DNA of 64,000 nt from Sipunculus nudus (GCA_026874595.1 CM049306.1:106715142-106779141); one strand, 5' to 3'. Positions 35,470 to 48,866 are shown, counted from the first letter of the stretch. The notes: generated by a model from the sequence alone, not told the origin. Translations and numbers: made by a program.

Positions 35470-37675
35470 ATTTGTCATATTAAATAACGTTGAACGGCTT
35501 AACGTTAAACCAAAGGTTTTATACGAGGCCATCAAAAAGCGAAGTCGTAGGTCTCGGTGAGTTGAGATTAAAGTGGCAGTATTAGATCATGTGACCAGGG
35601 GCAAAAGATCACGTGACTTTGACAGAGACCGTGAGAGACAAGATACTGAAGGTCACTGTCAAAGTCATCAGTTCTTTATAAAAAATGTCTAGTTATGTGA
35701 TAGAATTATAAATCAGCTGGCTTATGTAGCAAATAAAAAATACCAGCGATATTCTTTTACAGCAAATTTCATCTCAATAATGTGAACTGCATCGTTTCAC
35801 CTTTATACGGATTATTTTTTTTTTAACCTTCTCCGCTGGTACATTCATGTCACACACATGGGCGCGGGAACTCTGATTTGAAGCCTTGTTTTACGGTGGA
35901 ACTATCAGTATCAGATGAATCGGCTGCCGCGTAAATTATAGAAAAGGTTGTACCGGTAAAGATAGATGAGGATTTCCCGGGGCCAGTATCATTGTGTGTT
36001 TTTTTTCAGAGTTTGATGGACATGAGTTTCCTTGGTGGTAAGGTCACCGGACATCATAGAGCAAGCTGATGTATATTAACAACCTGCTTGAACGAGGCAG
36101 GTATCATCACATAATGTATACAGATATAGGTTGGCTACATTGCCTTGGGATCCACTTCAAGCCGCTTGTATGATTGATGCAACATTTTTTCCGGAGCGTG
36201 GAATCAACAAACATTCTTCTGTCCAATAAAATAACCATAATAAACAGAAAAGGGAAAAATATTACATAAATAGGAAAAAGAAACAGTTGGAATTATTTGT
36301 ATTAAGACAGTAAACAATATAAAATCTTTATCATCATAGTTACGCCGTATTGTATAGTGGTTGTTGTACGCAGTTCTTGGAATGAAGCTATTTTTTACAG
36401 TTTCATAGATACATATATTTCAATTTAACCAACGTTTGTGGCGTTCACGTTAGACATATTTGCCTTACTTTGCAGCGACGTCGCTTTGTAAGCGTACGAT
36501 TATAAATGATCAAAAATAAAGCATCACGTGGCGCTCATTCTTTCTAGATACCTCATACATATTAAATACTTTATTATATTATATGTATTATAATACATAT
36601 AAGCCTATTAGGCAGAGAACCTATATTTCAAAGAGATACATTGGTTAATTTCGTGTTCCAAGCATAAAATGATTGATAAATGGAGTTAACGAGCTGTATA
36701 GCCAAGGGCCTCAAAATCTAGCACGGCCATTGCTTCCTGTTAGAAAAAAAAAATGAAAGTTTATACCGTTAATCTTATTTCATTTTACTGATAAAAAGAG
36801 GTACAAAAGCCTGTTATGACTTGTATATAGTGTCATGTTGAAATTACTCTATCTTTGTTCTGTGTGAACGTCTGCATACTTTTGTTATCTTATTAAACAA
36901 CATAAATTTATAAGCAATATCGTTTTCAATGCTTATCTTTCAATAATATTTTACTTTTATAGAGCAGATAAAGACGAAAACTAGGTTTAGTTTCTCAATG
37001 TCAGATGTTATTTAACTCTGGCCATCCCCAAGTCTGCTTGCCCGGGTGCTCCCGGTGCTACTGTCTGGTACAGTCTCCAAGGGTCAAGGTTGATAACCAT
37101 GCTGAAAATTAATGTTTATTCGTCGGATGTGGTTATATGGACACACAGACGGTTGTGTACCCGGGCGGCCCTCCAAGGAGTAAGATTTACAAAACGTTAA
37201 TCTCTACTCCACCAAAATCCTCTTCCATCAAAATCTAGGCAAGTTAAATCTGCCTTACTGCAGGAAATATCAATATCTTTTCATATCTGTAGCACTGGTT
37301 ATACTGGTTTATCTTCTCATATTCCGCCTTCCTGAATGTGCTCAAGGTTTTGTTTTGACCACCAATTTTCAGACTAACGTATATTTCAAGTATTACCCTT
37401 TTTCATTATTTATAAAATCAAATAGCATTTATACCAATAGAACGTTTTACTGCAGGACTACGGCCCATGACAAGTGTTGTTATTACAAAGAAAACGTCGA
37501 ACACGATGTATTCAGAGATCATAGGTTACTTCTCCGACCACATAGGCCATTAAAATACAAAAACGATAATAGAAAAAAAAAGAATAATAAAAATAATAAT
37601 GACAATAATAATGTGGAATTTTTTAAAGATATTATAGCATTATAAGAATATTATTGTATTATCATAATGATATTG

Positions 37676-37713
37676 TATTATTATTATTATTATTATTATC
37701 ATTATTATTATTA
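37676..37713. repeat. (TTA)n microsatellite
   Basis: About 12 TTA units with one TCA interruption, beside an A/AAT-rich stretch at 37570-37610. Confidence 0.9.
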
Positions 37714-40700
37714 CGAAGAAAATTATAGCACCACCATTTCCTTTCACCCCTATGTCAACATCCCCTTTTCTAGGTGCATTAGCTCTCGCGAATGAGGCCC
37801 TAAATAAGAAAAAATAAATAAATAAAAACAATATTTCAATCTAAAACATTATGTAATAAGTACAAAATGCCCCCTGTGGATCGTCTGTATTACTTCTATA
37901 ACAAAAAGTATCTGGTCGTTCCTCAGTGAGCAAACACAATTTACATTGTTTATAGACTTTGGACATGCAGTCCGAATCTGACGTGGAGGCTAAACTACTC
38001 ATATATCTAACATTAGAGCCGGCATATGCGGGGACTGCATGCTGAGAGACCTTGATATATTCTTACATCGTTGGTTTTCTTTAATTGTGAAATATCCGGT
38101 CCCGCAATGCTTCTTCAAAGAAGCCACCTTCAGAACCCCGCCCCCTCTCCACACACACCATCGGATGAAGCAATTAAACCAGGAAAGAACCATGGTTCCA
38201 GTTGAAACCACATGGGTTCTGAAAAGAACCTTAAAAAAACTTTTTCTAAAAGTGTTATTTTTTTTATTGGTAAATCTATTGGCCCGAAGTCTGAAAAATG
38301 AATTGTCTGAGTTATCTCATGGCATTTTGAACCACACTGATTTATTCCTGGACCCGCAGTGGATCTGGTATCTACCCGGATTTGGTCAATCATGGATAAG
38401 TTTATCTGTGTGCTATGCACGCAAAACATAAGATTAAACATGTTCATATTAATCGTGACAAGGAGATCTATTTTGAGGGATACGGGGGCTGGTGGCAGGA
38501 TTTATGGAGAAGGGTTGAGGTGCTACTAGTTATATTATTTGTCAAATATGATGCCTCCTCAAGCCCTGTTGGAAAGACTTTAGCGTGAGAGTCGGCAGTC
38601 CGTCTACGGTAGGCCCATCATGGCGCGAACCTGAACTGAACGCACTCTGTGATCTCACCCGCCATGAACCAGAGTGATGTATTTTATACCCTTTAGCTTG
38701 GCTTTGGATACAGAATCTACTAAAGGACACCATGTGAAAAATGACTTGTCACGCAGATAGAACATTTCCAACTGAACTACAGAGAAACCTAATGCAATAC
38801 CAGTCTGACATGCAATTCTTCTTGACGTTCATCCTCCAAGCCACGGATTGTGATGGTTTGAACTTATAATGTAGACATTAACAGTGAGTCTCATAATCGG
38901 GCAACAAGCATATTAATTACAAATACAATCAAAAACGATTCGTCACAGCGGACGGTCACTGTGAACAGATGTTCCACACCGTAAAACACAATTTAAGGGA
39001 ATGGTTTATTAGAATAAGAAGGATTTTTGGAAAACAAGTTCAAATGTTCTGTCAAGAATGTAAAGGATTACAAAGTTTATTAAAGCAGAAGCGATTATAG
39101 GACACAAGTAAAAGAGTGATTGAATGTAAAAGAATCATGGTTTGGTTTTCATATATCTGTTATTTGTGTGTGCAGACGGGCAGGTATAAAGAATCTGCAG
39201 ATAATGAGCATAAAAAAGTTAGGTTCAGTTCATTGGCCTTTGAATCATAAGGAGAGAGAAAAGTTATGTAGGTAACAAAAATGTGAACAAAATGCTAGAC
39301 AGGTTGTTGAGCTCATTACGCCACAGACAGTAAAAACAGCGTCATGGGGACCATGGGTGACTCGTAAAGACAAACCGAGGGGCTTAATATCTAAACAAGC
39401 CTTCCTCCGTGTTATGACGCTGGAAAGCCTGTCACTGTTATATATAGCTTCCAGACGGGTTATAGGTTATAAAAGCTTACCTGGCGACTGGCCGTCTATG
39501 GTAGGTAATATAAAAATAGGGGTTTATATTGACTGAACATCTGCCCACTGAGTTTATTAATGGACGCTGTGGTTTATACACCAGTCTGTGTGTCCGTGTG
39601 ATTTTAAGAGCTGGCCAATCACAGAAGTTTGAACTAAAAAAAACATAGGTGCCTATATCCAGTTAAACTTTGACCAGCTCCCGTGGTTAACGGCCTCAAC
39701 ACAAGGCTCAAAGCAGGGAAAGGTGGGATTTTTCACGGTCGCACACGCAATCGTTAATCTTTAAGCAAAATATTGGTTTACCTTTTTTTGTGTAGTCTAC
39801 CGTTCTTTCGCACATATTATTTATCTAGAAATTATATTATTATTTACATGCAGAAGTATGATTAAGACATGTTTTATAGGTAACCAGGAAAACGCCTCTT
39901 TGTGAATGTTTATCACACATAAAAACGTGGCAAGCACAATCGCCCCAAGCGAGGAAGTATTGTTTCTTAAACGCTTGTTACCAGCAGCACTCTAATTGTT
40001 TTCTGTGGACTCCACATGTAGAGACTGGCGAAGGTTGCCACTGTAATTTTATGGAGCTAGGTGTGTACTAAGGTATCATACCTAAGCCCAGGACAACAGC
40101 GATCGCATTTTAAATCCCAGTACAAGCTACATGTTCTTCCCGTTTACATATATATGGACAAGTTGCCAAAATATTTTAACACGTGACTCTGTCTACTCAC
40201 TCAATAAGCCCGACCTCTGAAAACAAATGGAAAACCCTACAGTCCAGGTTAAGATGTTTTGATAGGGAACAATCTGTTGTAAAGCTATATTCTAATACAC
40301 TCGATATGCGTTTCGTGAATTTCAATTTAAGTTGTTGCATAACGTTTAAGCAACATGAGATAAGCTATACCTCTGGAAAGTAACTGATAATAAGCGATGT
40401 AATTACTGTTTTGTTGAGGGGGAACAGTGGAACACTAATAATGTCAGTGCCATATTTCAATAACATTTTATCTACACATAAAAACTTTTGTCAAGAGAGC
40501 TAATATCCATATGCCAGATTTAAACAAAGAGGTAATTACATGGGTGTGGGAAACATGAACCGGTAATTATCGACATGTTATAATTAATTTATAAATATTT
40601 GGTATACAGACCCTGGTACAGTTTGTGTGAAAAATACAGAATTGTTAGAAAAAAAGTTGCTGAGAAAAACACACTTTGTGTATACATGAGTAAAAATGGA

Positions 40701-41591
40701 AGGAGTGTCTTACCTTGTTAAGGTATTTATAACTCCTGGACAGTATAACTGTGCTGTTAACTCACAAATGTTATATGTATTTTATGTAGAGATTCACATA
40801 GGTAGGTATATTTGTTATTTGTTAACTGTTATAGAGTTTACTGCATGTTATTTAGGATTGTTTATTACCACCATATTGTAATTAAACAAATGTTTCAATT
40901 AAAATGAAAAAATGCTGTCGATGATAACAACAAGTAGAGGAAGGAAAACATGTGAATAATTGACTGAGACATAATTTAAGAGAGAAAAAAACTTGTATGG
41001 GATATTCTTTGTTGTCAGCATAGCTGCGCCTGAAATAGTTTTAAAACCTATCCAGATATTTAAAACAAATGTGTTATGATTAAACTGGCTCTGCATATTC
41101 ATCTATACTTATTCATGCAGGCACCCTATAATCAGCCTGATGATAAGGAGAATGGGTAATGATGACTTATTTATTTATTTTTAACTGTGTTGCCCTGTAA
41201 GGATCTGCTGTCATTGAGGCAGAATACAAATATATATCTGTCTGGGGGTAATGGTTCTGTGTTGCATGATGTAACCATTGATTTCCACACTCAATGCCGG
41301 CAGTCCATGCGACACCACAGTTACGGCTTGGCGTAGAAATTTATGACCACTGAATGACGCGCATCCTAATCTTGAGACAATCTTCTCAGAATAACTAACG
41401 TTAAGAAAATGTCCCCGATTACTCAGTGGCGGATACAGGATGTAAGAGGGGCGGGGGTGACACCCTGGCAAAGCTAGATAATCAACTATATGCTAAATTT
41501 AAAATTAAACTCCTGCATGCCAAAGAATGGGAAGAAAACGGCATCAAACCAAATTCCGCACGCTTTTGGTTAGATTTTACAGTCAGCTATT

Positions 41592-42030
41592 CAAGTGCCT
41601 TACCTGTAGAATTTATGTGATTTCAGTCTTACATTATGTACATACCAATGAGCTACAGGTAATTCCTGCTATGAAAGGTTCTTGTAATGCCTCAATGACG
41701 GATGTATGATCTGGTTTATCTACAAACTGTTTGTTTAGTAACATACACTCATGTTCACAATCAGGAAAACCATAAAACACATTGTGCAGGTGCCTGGCTG
41801 CAACTGTGGGGAAGCTGAAAGGTCACCAACTACAAAACGTCTTTTACAAAACTCTGGTTAGTTTGATTTGCCGTCAGATGTCATTGTTGAATGTGTATGA
41901 ATTAATCTAACGGCCACCCACTCCCCATATTATAAACACATAGATACAAACAAAACAAACAACCTGTGCATCGTTCGGCTGGCGTTTTCAAGACTATCTT
42001 TTAGAGAAGGTTTTGTTAATAGAAGGTAAA
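41592..42030 (+). repeat. Interspersed repeat, copy 1
   Basis: Diverged but collinear with 55140-55562 over about 430 bp, for example ATGAGCTACAGGTAATTCCTG versus ATGAGCTAAAGGTAATTCTGG, and GTTTATCTACAAACTGTTTG versus GTTTATCAACAACGTGTTTG. Confidence 0.75.
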
Positions 42031-42109
42031 TCTGGAAATAGACATTTAAGCGTAGAATATTCTATTTCCCAGATGTTTTGGTAAAAGAAAGATGGGGCGA
42101 CGCACTCTG

Positions 42110-42122
42110 CCCCCCCCCCCCC
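42110..42122. repeat. poly(C) run, 13 nt
   Basis: Uninterrupted C run within the possible transposon relic. Confidence 0.95.
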
Positions 42123-43106
42123 GACAATCCCTTAATTCGCCCCCGCTACCAGTTCGCGCTTTCACGGTGAGCCTGATTTACTATCAGATAGCACGATCAT
42201 AAGTTAAACATTATCATAGGAACTTTATCCCTGGGTGGTGTCTTAATCTTATTCTATATATAATCCACGAAATCTACAAGATGCGATCTTGAACCGAAAT
42301 TTTTCTTTGAAACTAATACATGTATACCTATGTGTTATGTTTCAAACATAACTGTGGAATAAATATTTAAGAGTTTGTAGTTGTGCCAAACATATTGTCG
42401 ACGTCCATGATGCAGCATTACACAAATATAAAGAGAAGGACACGTCCATAGTTCTTGATCAGCAAAACAGGACATCCAGATTACGTTGTAAGAGGAACAG
42501 TGAGGATAAAAAAAAGTCCGGTTTGCGCTTTAGCGTTTCTTTTCTCATATTTTCATAGCCTGGTACAAAATCTTTGTAAAGAGTTTCTGCTCTGTATGTT
42601 GTTTTTGGGATTGTTTGACCATTGACTTGGTTAGTCATAAACTCTGGAATGAGATCATTAATAAAGGATATGATAGGATTAACGGAACGACCCCTGTCAG
42701 CTCTGCTACTGTGGACCTTGGATCGGCCCCTGTAAGGACTATTGTGTGAAGGTGAGACCAAGATTTGAAACCCCACCGGGCCGGGGACAAGGTTTCATCC
42801 AGCATTCAACCCTTACTTGCAATGCTTATATCCGGTTATTCCATAAGACATTAACAGAAAACGTCTTGAAAATCGGTTTAATATTTTAAAATATACCCAG
42901 AAGGAGACTGTGTCGTCCTTGAAAATAAAAAAGCTAAATTTGAAAAAAAAGCTTTGTATTACAGAGGACTAGTTCCACTTTGCTCTACATTGGTAGGTCC
43001 ATTCCACTCATATAATCATAGCTAGGTATTCTTGAAGGCGTCCACCTCAAAACGTAATCTTATTTAAGCCTGGAGGGGATCATTAATTCCGTTACAGTAA
43101 AGTCAT

Positions 43107-43323
43107 ACAATCAAGTCTGTGGCAGCTACGCTTTTGCAGACCTTGATTCAGCGATCCGTTCTGGCGTCTATCTCATGACAAATTATTAAGCCAGTTAGTT
43201 TTCGGGCCGAAAGTACCATTGCCACACAAGTTCATTTGCTTTGCTCATTTTTCCTGAAACAGTCGCCAGAATTACTAGCTGAATCAAGGTCTGTGAAGGC
43301 AGAGCTATCACAAACTTGATAGT
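43107..43323. repeat. Foldback element with 60-bp arms
   Basis: The arm 43107-43166 (ATCAAGTCTG...CAGACCTTGATTCAGC...TTCTGGCG) matches the reverse complement of 43264-43323 with scattered differences, separated by about 97 bp. Each arm is itself a small hairpin, because ATCAAGTCTG is nearly the complement of CAGACCTTGAT. It may be a MITE or a hairpin transcript source. Confidence 0.75.
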
Positions 43324-46300
43324 ATGAAGATGCAGAATTTCTTCTGAAGAATTTTATGTGTTTTGAGTAAATATGACTGCCAAGGAATCATATACATTGT
43401 TCCGGTACTGGCGCATTAAATACCATCCTTTGTTACCTCTCTGTTTTTTTTTTACTGGCACGTATTGGTACATCGCGTTTTTTATTTCTTAGGGACCTGT
43501 AACATCATGAAGGCAATGTTTATGCTATTGCATCCTCTGGCTGATATGTTAAAACACCATCATAAATTCAACCCTCACCAGCACTTAGTCAGCTGTACAG
43601 AGGGCATCATAAAGCACTCTTACTAGGCTTCTAACCGTATTTTACATTATCTCAAATGGCGTGACTCTAACTTTCCATAGATTTCTATGAATTTTCCAGC
43701 ACAGGAAACCCATCTTATGACCTCGGGGAACATATGGCCTTTCATTATTTGGTCATTAGTCTTTTTGAACTCATCTGCCTAAAAGCCTTGGGAGCCACAT
43801 AGCGACGTCGCGCCGGCCAGCGGGCGTCATACAACCGCTCATTAAACTAAGAAGTCTTGTAACTACACGGACCAAATGTCTCTTATATGGTGCTTCTGTA
43901 CTTAAAGGGGGCGCCAAAAATTAAATCTCGCTTATTTACAGAGACCTGGAGAAAAAGTTTAATTTTCGGGACTGTAGAGGATCATATGCAGTACCCAATA
44001 TATGTCCGTGGTTCGGGGGTAGAGAGTGAGAAGGGGACATAACACACAGCACGCATTTTAAACTTACAGCAAGATGTAATTGATCAGTAAAACTTAATAT
44101 TCACCATTGATCAAATATGCAGAGCTCTTATCCTGCAATGGCTTTATTTTAAGCGCACACGGCAGAACAATACGCTGGTTTTGTCCATTTATCCGAATTC
44201 CACTTCCTTCACACAAAAAGATTCGTGAAATCGGTTTATTAGTTTCTGCAAAGTAAAAAAAATCGGCCAGACATTGCTGAAATATAGCCTCTTGATAGTG
44301 TTAAAATATAGCCATCAGTTTCCTATTGATTTTCATCTAAATAATTTAAACTTGTCTTAGTACTTAAAACCTCTGAGGTTTTAACACCATGTTTTAGGAA
44401 ATAATTTCTACATTGCAGGGTATTATTCCACTTCATTTTCGCGACTGGCTTCATTACAACACACGGTGGCTGACACAAATAAAAAAAAACAATCTTAGGA
44501 ATTAAACTTGAGATCTCGACATAATAAATCGTAGATAAAAAAACAACAAAGCTAAATAATTTCTGTGGCAGTAGGAAGCACCGCGTGGCCATGGCCGATG
44601 ATCATGAGGTCTTGAAGGTCACCATAAAAACACCACAATACATAGGTATAGTATATATCAGTTACACGGTATATCATGTGATACACAGAGGAACAGTTCA
44701 TCTCACTAACCCAATCCACCTCTACCTTTACATCAGTAGTTCCCATGTCTCGTCGGTTATCGCGGGACCCAAGTAACTAGACCTTGTTGACACACGTGCC
44801 TGTTATCATGACTCCGCCAGTAGCAGATATTACATCTTGGCAGAAGGACGCCTGACCGGACAAGGGTCACCGTCTAACGTTTATGTGCCATGCTAGTAAC
44901 CAGACGGTCCGGGGCATTTCGTGTTATGAGTAAAACTTGCAGTGTCCTTTCCCGTCAGGACTAGGGAGAATAAAAAAATATTTACGAAAGGGTCCTTTTT
45001 TTGAGTGAAAAAATGTTTATTTTAAGAGCAGTATATTCAGCTTTCCATTACTTCTGAATGCCCAGAAATGAATTAACTACGTCCTACACATACACAAACA
45101 TATGTTAATAGAACATGAACAAAGGAAAGCGGGGGCCGAGGGTCAAACGAAAAGAATTTCTTTTCCCCGAATGCATGTATACAGAGGGATTTAACTAATG
45201 ATAATATATTGTCTTTCAGATTGAAACTTTGAGCTTTTATCATCATATTTTATTTCTAATGAATAGTGTGTTTATGTGCAAGTATACCTTGAGATCTCCC
45301 AATTTCCAATTACGCAAGTCCTGATCCTGAAGGTTTAAATGTCTCAAATCATCTTAGATTTGGTATGGGCGTCATGCCTTTGTAATTCACCTGTTCAGAT
45401 GAAGAAAAAAAAAGAATGTACCGTGATCCCAAGAACCCGGCTAGTCATTGATTAACTGTGCTGTTGATGTTCTTTTCAAAAGACGTTTATTCAATAAAAC
45501 AGCGGCATTCACGCAAACGATGTAAATCCAAGCCAACATGCCCAAAGTGCTGATATGAAGGACGTTGCATGTTGATGACCATATGACCTCCGACCTCGGG
45601 CCTTTCGAGCAGTGGCTATTCGACTGGCTTCCGACCAGTGGGTAATAAGGCTACTTTAATTCAGTAATCCATTTACTACCCAAGACTTGATTCCAAATCG
45701 TTTATTCAGATAAGAAATCAGTGTTTGACTTTTGGGGTACAGTGGTTCGAGCGTTGTTCTTTTGGCAAAAAGTGAAATCTAAGCAGGACCTCAAACAGAC
45801 GGAACCCAGGAATTACACGTAAAAATGGCAGGTAAAAAATGCAAGGACAAAACGTACAGCAAAAATAACAAATAAGGGATGTAAAAAATGACAAGTTTCC
45901 AAATATATATATATATACGTATGCATATATGTGAGTATAATTTTCCATATGAATCTGATCGGTGCGTTTTAGTAAATACCGTTTAAGGTGATGTTGTTCT
46001 GTGTCATTTTTTACATTTGAAAGAACTACAATCAGGGCTCCCACCGTATCTGACAACATAAAAAATTACCAGCTGGTAACAAATGGCGCTGATTTACTAA
46101 AGTGTGACCTCCTATTAACTCTTTATCGTGATCTATTGCTAATTTAAGATCGCCCGACACAAGCGAATAGCCTTGCCATGCAGCCTGATATCTGTTCTTT
46201 AAAATATACTTAATTCCCCTGGTGCGACTTCCGACGATTTGCTGCGGTTTATTTGATATCGAGAGAATTCGCTGCTTGTGAGAGACTCCACAACTAATTT

Positions 46301-46956
46301 CTGTCGTCGCAGTTCGCAGCATTGGAAATTGTAGCAAATGTTAATGTTTTGGTCATGTTAACAATTGTTGACACGTCGTGGCACATCGAATGTTATTCTA
46401 CAGCAAACAGTATCATGTCATTGCAACAGTTGAAAAAGTGGCAAATCGTAGACGGTCTCAGATAATTATAAGTAAACCAGTACACATCCGTCACAAACTG
46501 GGACAGAGTTAAGTTTTCATTTCCTGTTACTCCTTAAGATTATGCATGGCAGCAAATGGTGGCGTATAAATCGTTGGAAAAATACGCACGATATGAGACC
46601 TGCATTTGGAACACGAAACTGCTGCCTGGTTTCAGTTACCATTCTTGCATGGTGGTGATATAACATATAAATAATTGTGTAAGTTGACATGAACCTTTAT
46701 CAGTATTAAAATAGATTCAACTTTATATCCAGAATACAGAAGAGAAGTGTAAATTATTCAGATTAATCTTCTTCTAACTGGAATGACGTCATGTAAGCCA
46801 CGTCAAGTTTACTTTGATAGCCACTGAGAGGTGTATTTTAAAATGATTTCAAATCACTTTACAAAAGTTTTAGCTATTTGACAACAGGTTATTTTTAAAA
46901 ATGTAGGTCTTGTCTCATATGATGACACCCGTTGGATCTCAAGATCACGTTTATAT

Positions 46957-46957
46957 C

Positions 46958-46998
<41 letters not shown>
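46957..46998. repeat. (TA)n(TG)n microsatellite
   Basis: Short TA run followed by about 14 TG units, roughly 60 bp beyond the donor of the exon at 47057. Confidence 0.95.
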
Positions 46999-47056
46999 TG
47001 TACGTCTTGTACAGAGAACACGTCAGCGGAGTGATGTGATGTTAGGTAACACTTAC

Positions 47057-47198
47057 TTGCACGAGGGGTCGAGGGTGGCCTGCGTCAGCTTCCCGGAGAG
47101 AGTGAGATTTGTGGGTTGATCCAAGGTGTGTAGACATTCCTGAAGGCGCGGTAAAATAACTGTAGCCCTCTGACAGCTCCCGTGAACCAGCGACAGAC
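47057..47198 (-). CDS. Most upstream coding exon seen of the 12-cysteine protein
   Basis: Minus-strand exon of 142 nt (2 + 46 codons + 2). The acceptor is TGTGTGTATGTCTTCAG and the donor CAA followed by GTAAGT. The frame reads LSLVHGSCQRATVILPRLQE, then CLHTLDQPTNLTLSGKLTQ and TLDPSC. That gives cysteines 1-3 and an NLT sequon. A second frame is also open, but only this one yields a phase match and a continuing cysteine framework with the exon at 14503-14648. It enters in phase 1, so an upstream exon with start codon and signal peptide is expected; none could be identified between here and 64 kb. A 35-bp VNTR begins about 10 bp upstream of the acceptor. Confidence 0.7.
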
Positions 47199-47207
47199 CT
47201 GAAGACA

Positions 47208-48471
47208 TACACACACAGGGCCAGAAATACTTGATACAGTGTTAAACACACAGGTCTAGATATACTTGATACAGTGTTAAACACCCAGGGCTAGATATAC
47301 TTGATACAGTTTTAAACACCCAGGGCTAGATATACTTGATACAGTGTTAAACACCCAGGGCTAGATATACTTGATACAGTGTTAAACACCCAGGGCTAGA
47401 TATACTTGATTCAGTGTTAAACACACAGGGCTAGATATACTAGATACAGGGTTAAACTCACAGGGCAAGATATACTAGATACAGTGTTAAACTCACAGGG
47501 CTGGATATACTTGATACAGTGTTAAACACACAGGTCTAGATATACTTGATACAGTGTTAAACACACAGGTCTAGATATACTTGATACAATGCTAAACACA
47601 CAGGTCTAGATATACTTGATACAGTGTTAAACACGAGGTCTACATATACTAGATACAGTGTTAAACACCCAGGGCTAGATATACTCGATACAGTGTTAAA
47701 CACCCAGGGCTAGATATAATTGATACAGTGTTCAACACCCAGGGCTAGATATACTTGATACAGTGTTAAACACCCAGGGCTAGATATACTAGATACAGGG
47801 TTAAACTCACAGGGCAAGATATACTAGATACAGTGTTAAACTCACAGGGCTGGATATACTTGATACAGTGTTAAACACACAGGTCTAGATATACTTGATA
47901 CAGTGTTAAACACACAGGTCTAGATATACTTGATACAATGCTAAACACACAGGTCTAGATATACTTGATACAGTGTTAAACACGAGGTCTACATATACTA
48001 GATACAGTGTTAAACACCCAGGGCTAGATATACTCGATACAGTGTTAAACACCCAGGGCTAGATATAATTGATACAGTGTTCAACACCCAGGGCTAGATA
48101 TACTTGATACAGTGTTAAACACCCAGGGCTAGATATACTTGATACAGTGTTAAACACCCAGGGCTAGATATACTTGATACAGTGTTAAACACACTGGGCT
48201 AGATATACTAGATACAGTGTTAAACACACAGGGCAAGATATACTAGATACAGTGTTAAACACACAGGGCAAGATATACGTGACACAGTGTTAAGCACACA
48301 GGGCCAGCTATACTTGATACAGTGCTAAACACACAGGGATAGATGTAATTGATACAGTGTTAAACACACAGGGCTAGATATACTTGACACGGGGATAAAC
48401 ACAGGGCTAGATCTACTTGATACAGTGTTAAACACAGAGGCATAAATATACTGGATAAAGTGTAAAACAAG
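47208..48471. repeat. 35-bp VNTR, about 36 copies, with a 349-bp higher-order duplication
   Basis: Unit ACACCCAGGGCTAGATATAC + TTGATACAGTGTTAA. A block of ten units starting at 47431 recurs apparently unchanged at 47780 (offset 349 bp, because one unit is 34 bp), including private variants such as GATACAGGGTTAAACTCAC, GATACAATGCTAAA and CACGAGGTCTACATATAC. The array begins about 10 bp from the splice acceptor of the exon at 47057-47198. Confidence 0.95.
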
Positions 48472-48811
48472 CAAACCTCAAATTACTTTAATATCACACA
48501 ACCATTGCATGAAGTTTTTTTTTTATAAAATGTGTAGTACGTGCCATTTTATGACCGCCAAAAAGGTGGTTATGTATTTACATGTTTTGTTTGCATGTTT
48601 GTTTATTGATATTAACATGATTAACCAATATGATCCGATCGAAAGAGAACTCGCTTCATTTGGTGCTGATTGTAATAAATTGGAGGATCTAGGAAGATAT
48701 TTTGCACTGGTGGAGGTATGCGCTCTACAGGGCTTCAGTTGTAGCAGGGCAGGGGCATAGTGTTAAAACACTTCATTAGTGTTAGAAATCTGATTTTTTT
48801 TTTATCTCCTT
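48472..48811. other. No gene recognised
   Basis: Contains an 83-codon plus-strand frame (48509-48760) with a hydrophobic segment and several cysteines but no recognisable family or splice signals. I do not call it. Confidence 0.5.
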
Positions 48812-48866
48812 GACAAAATATATGTTCGTCACGCATACGTGATCTGTTGATATTAGGTTCCGTAAC

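Larger units (their letters stand above)
41424..42153. mobile_element. Possible DNA transposon relic with CAGTGGCGGA end
   Basis: The left edge reads CAGTGGCGGATACAGG, a hAT-type terminus by my recollection. About 730 bp later a C run is followed by CGCCCCCGCTACCAG, a loose inverted match. The interior (from about 41590) is shared with 55140-55562. No intact transposase frame is present and no target duplication was confirmed. Confidence 0.4.
14649..47056 (-). other. Long first visible intron of the 12-cysteine gene
   Basis: A 32.4-kb interval between two phase-matched exons. It carries the SINEs, LTRs, MITE, foldback and tandem arrays listed separately. In the stretches between them (for example 14650-16850, 17350-19800, 23380-25850, 26450-28550, 30600-32650, 35470-41400, 43330-46950) I see only AT-rich DNA with scattered short open frames, none longer than 130 codons and none with recognisable domains. 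A separate nested gene with small exons cannot be excluded. Confidence 0.5.

Noticed and set aside
38039-38431. 130-codon plus-strand frame overlapped by a 105-codon minus-strand frame
   Set aside because: Mutually overlapping frames with no family resemblance and no splice-like ends.
38640-38720. 61-nt minus-strand exon-like stretch (TCCTTTAG to GCGG/GTGAGA)
   Set aside because: Its phases do not fit the host gene and two frames are open, so it cannot be distinguished from chance.
39470-39510. CAG/GTAAGC donor after a short acceptor-like CCTACCATAG on the minus strand
   Set aside because: Would give only a 15-nt microexon; the exon junction is already in phase without it.
42690-42790. GGGGTTTCAAATCTTGG on the minus strand, B-box-like
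   Set aside because: No A box at the proper distance and no tail; not supported as a tRNA or SINE.
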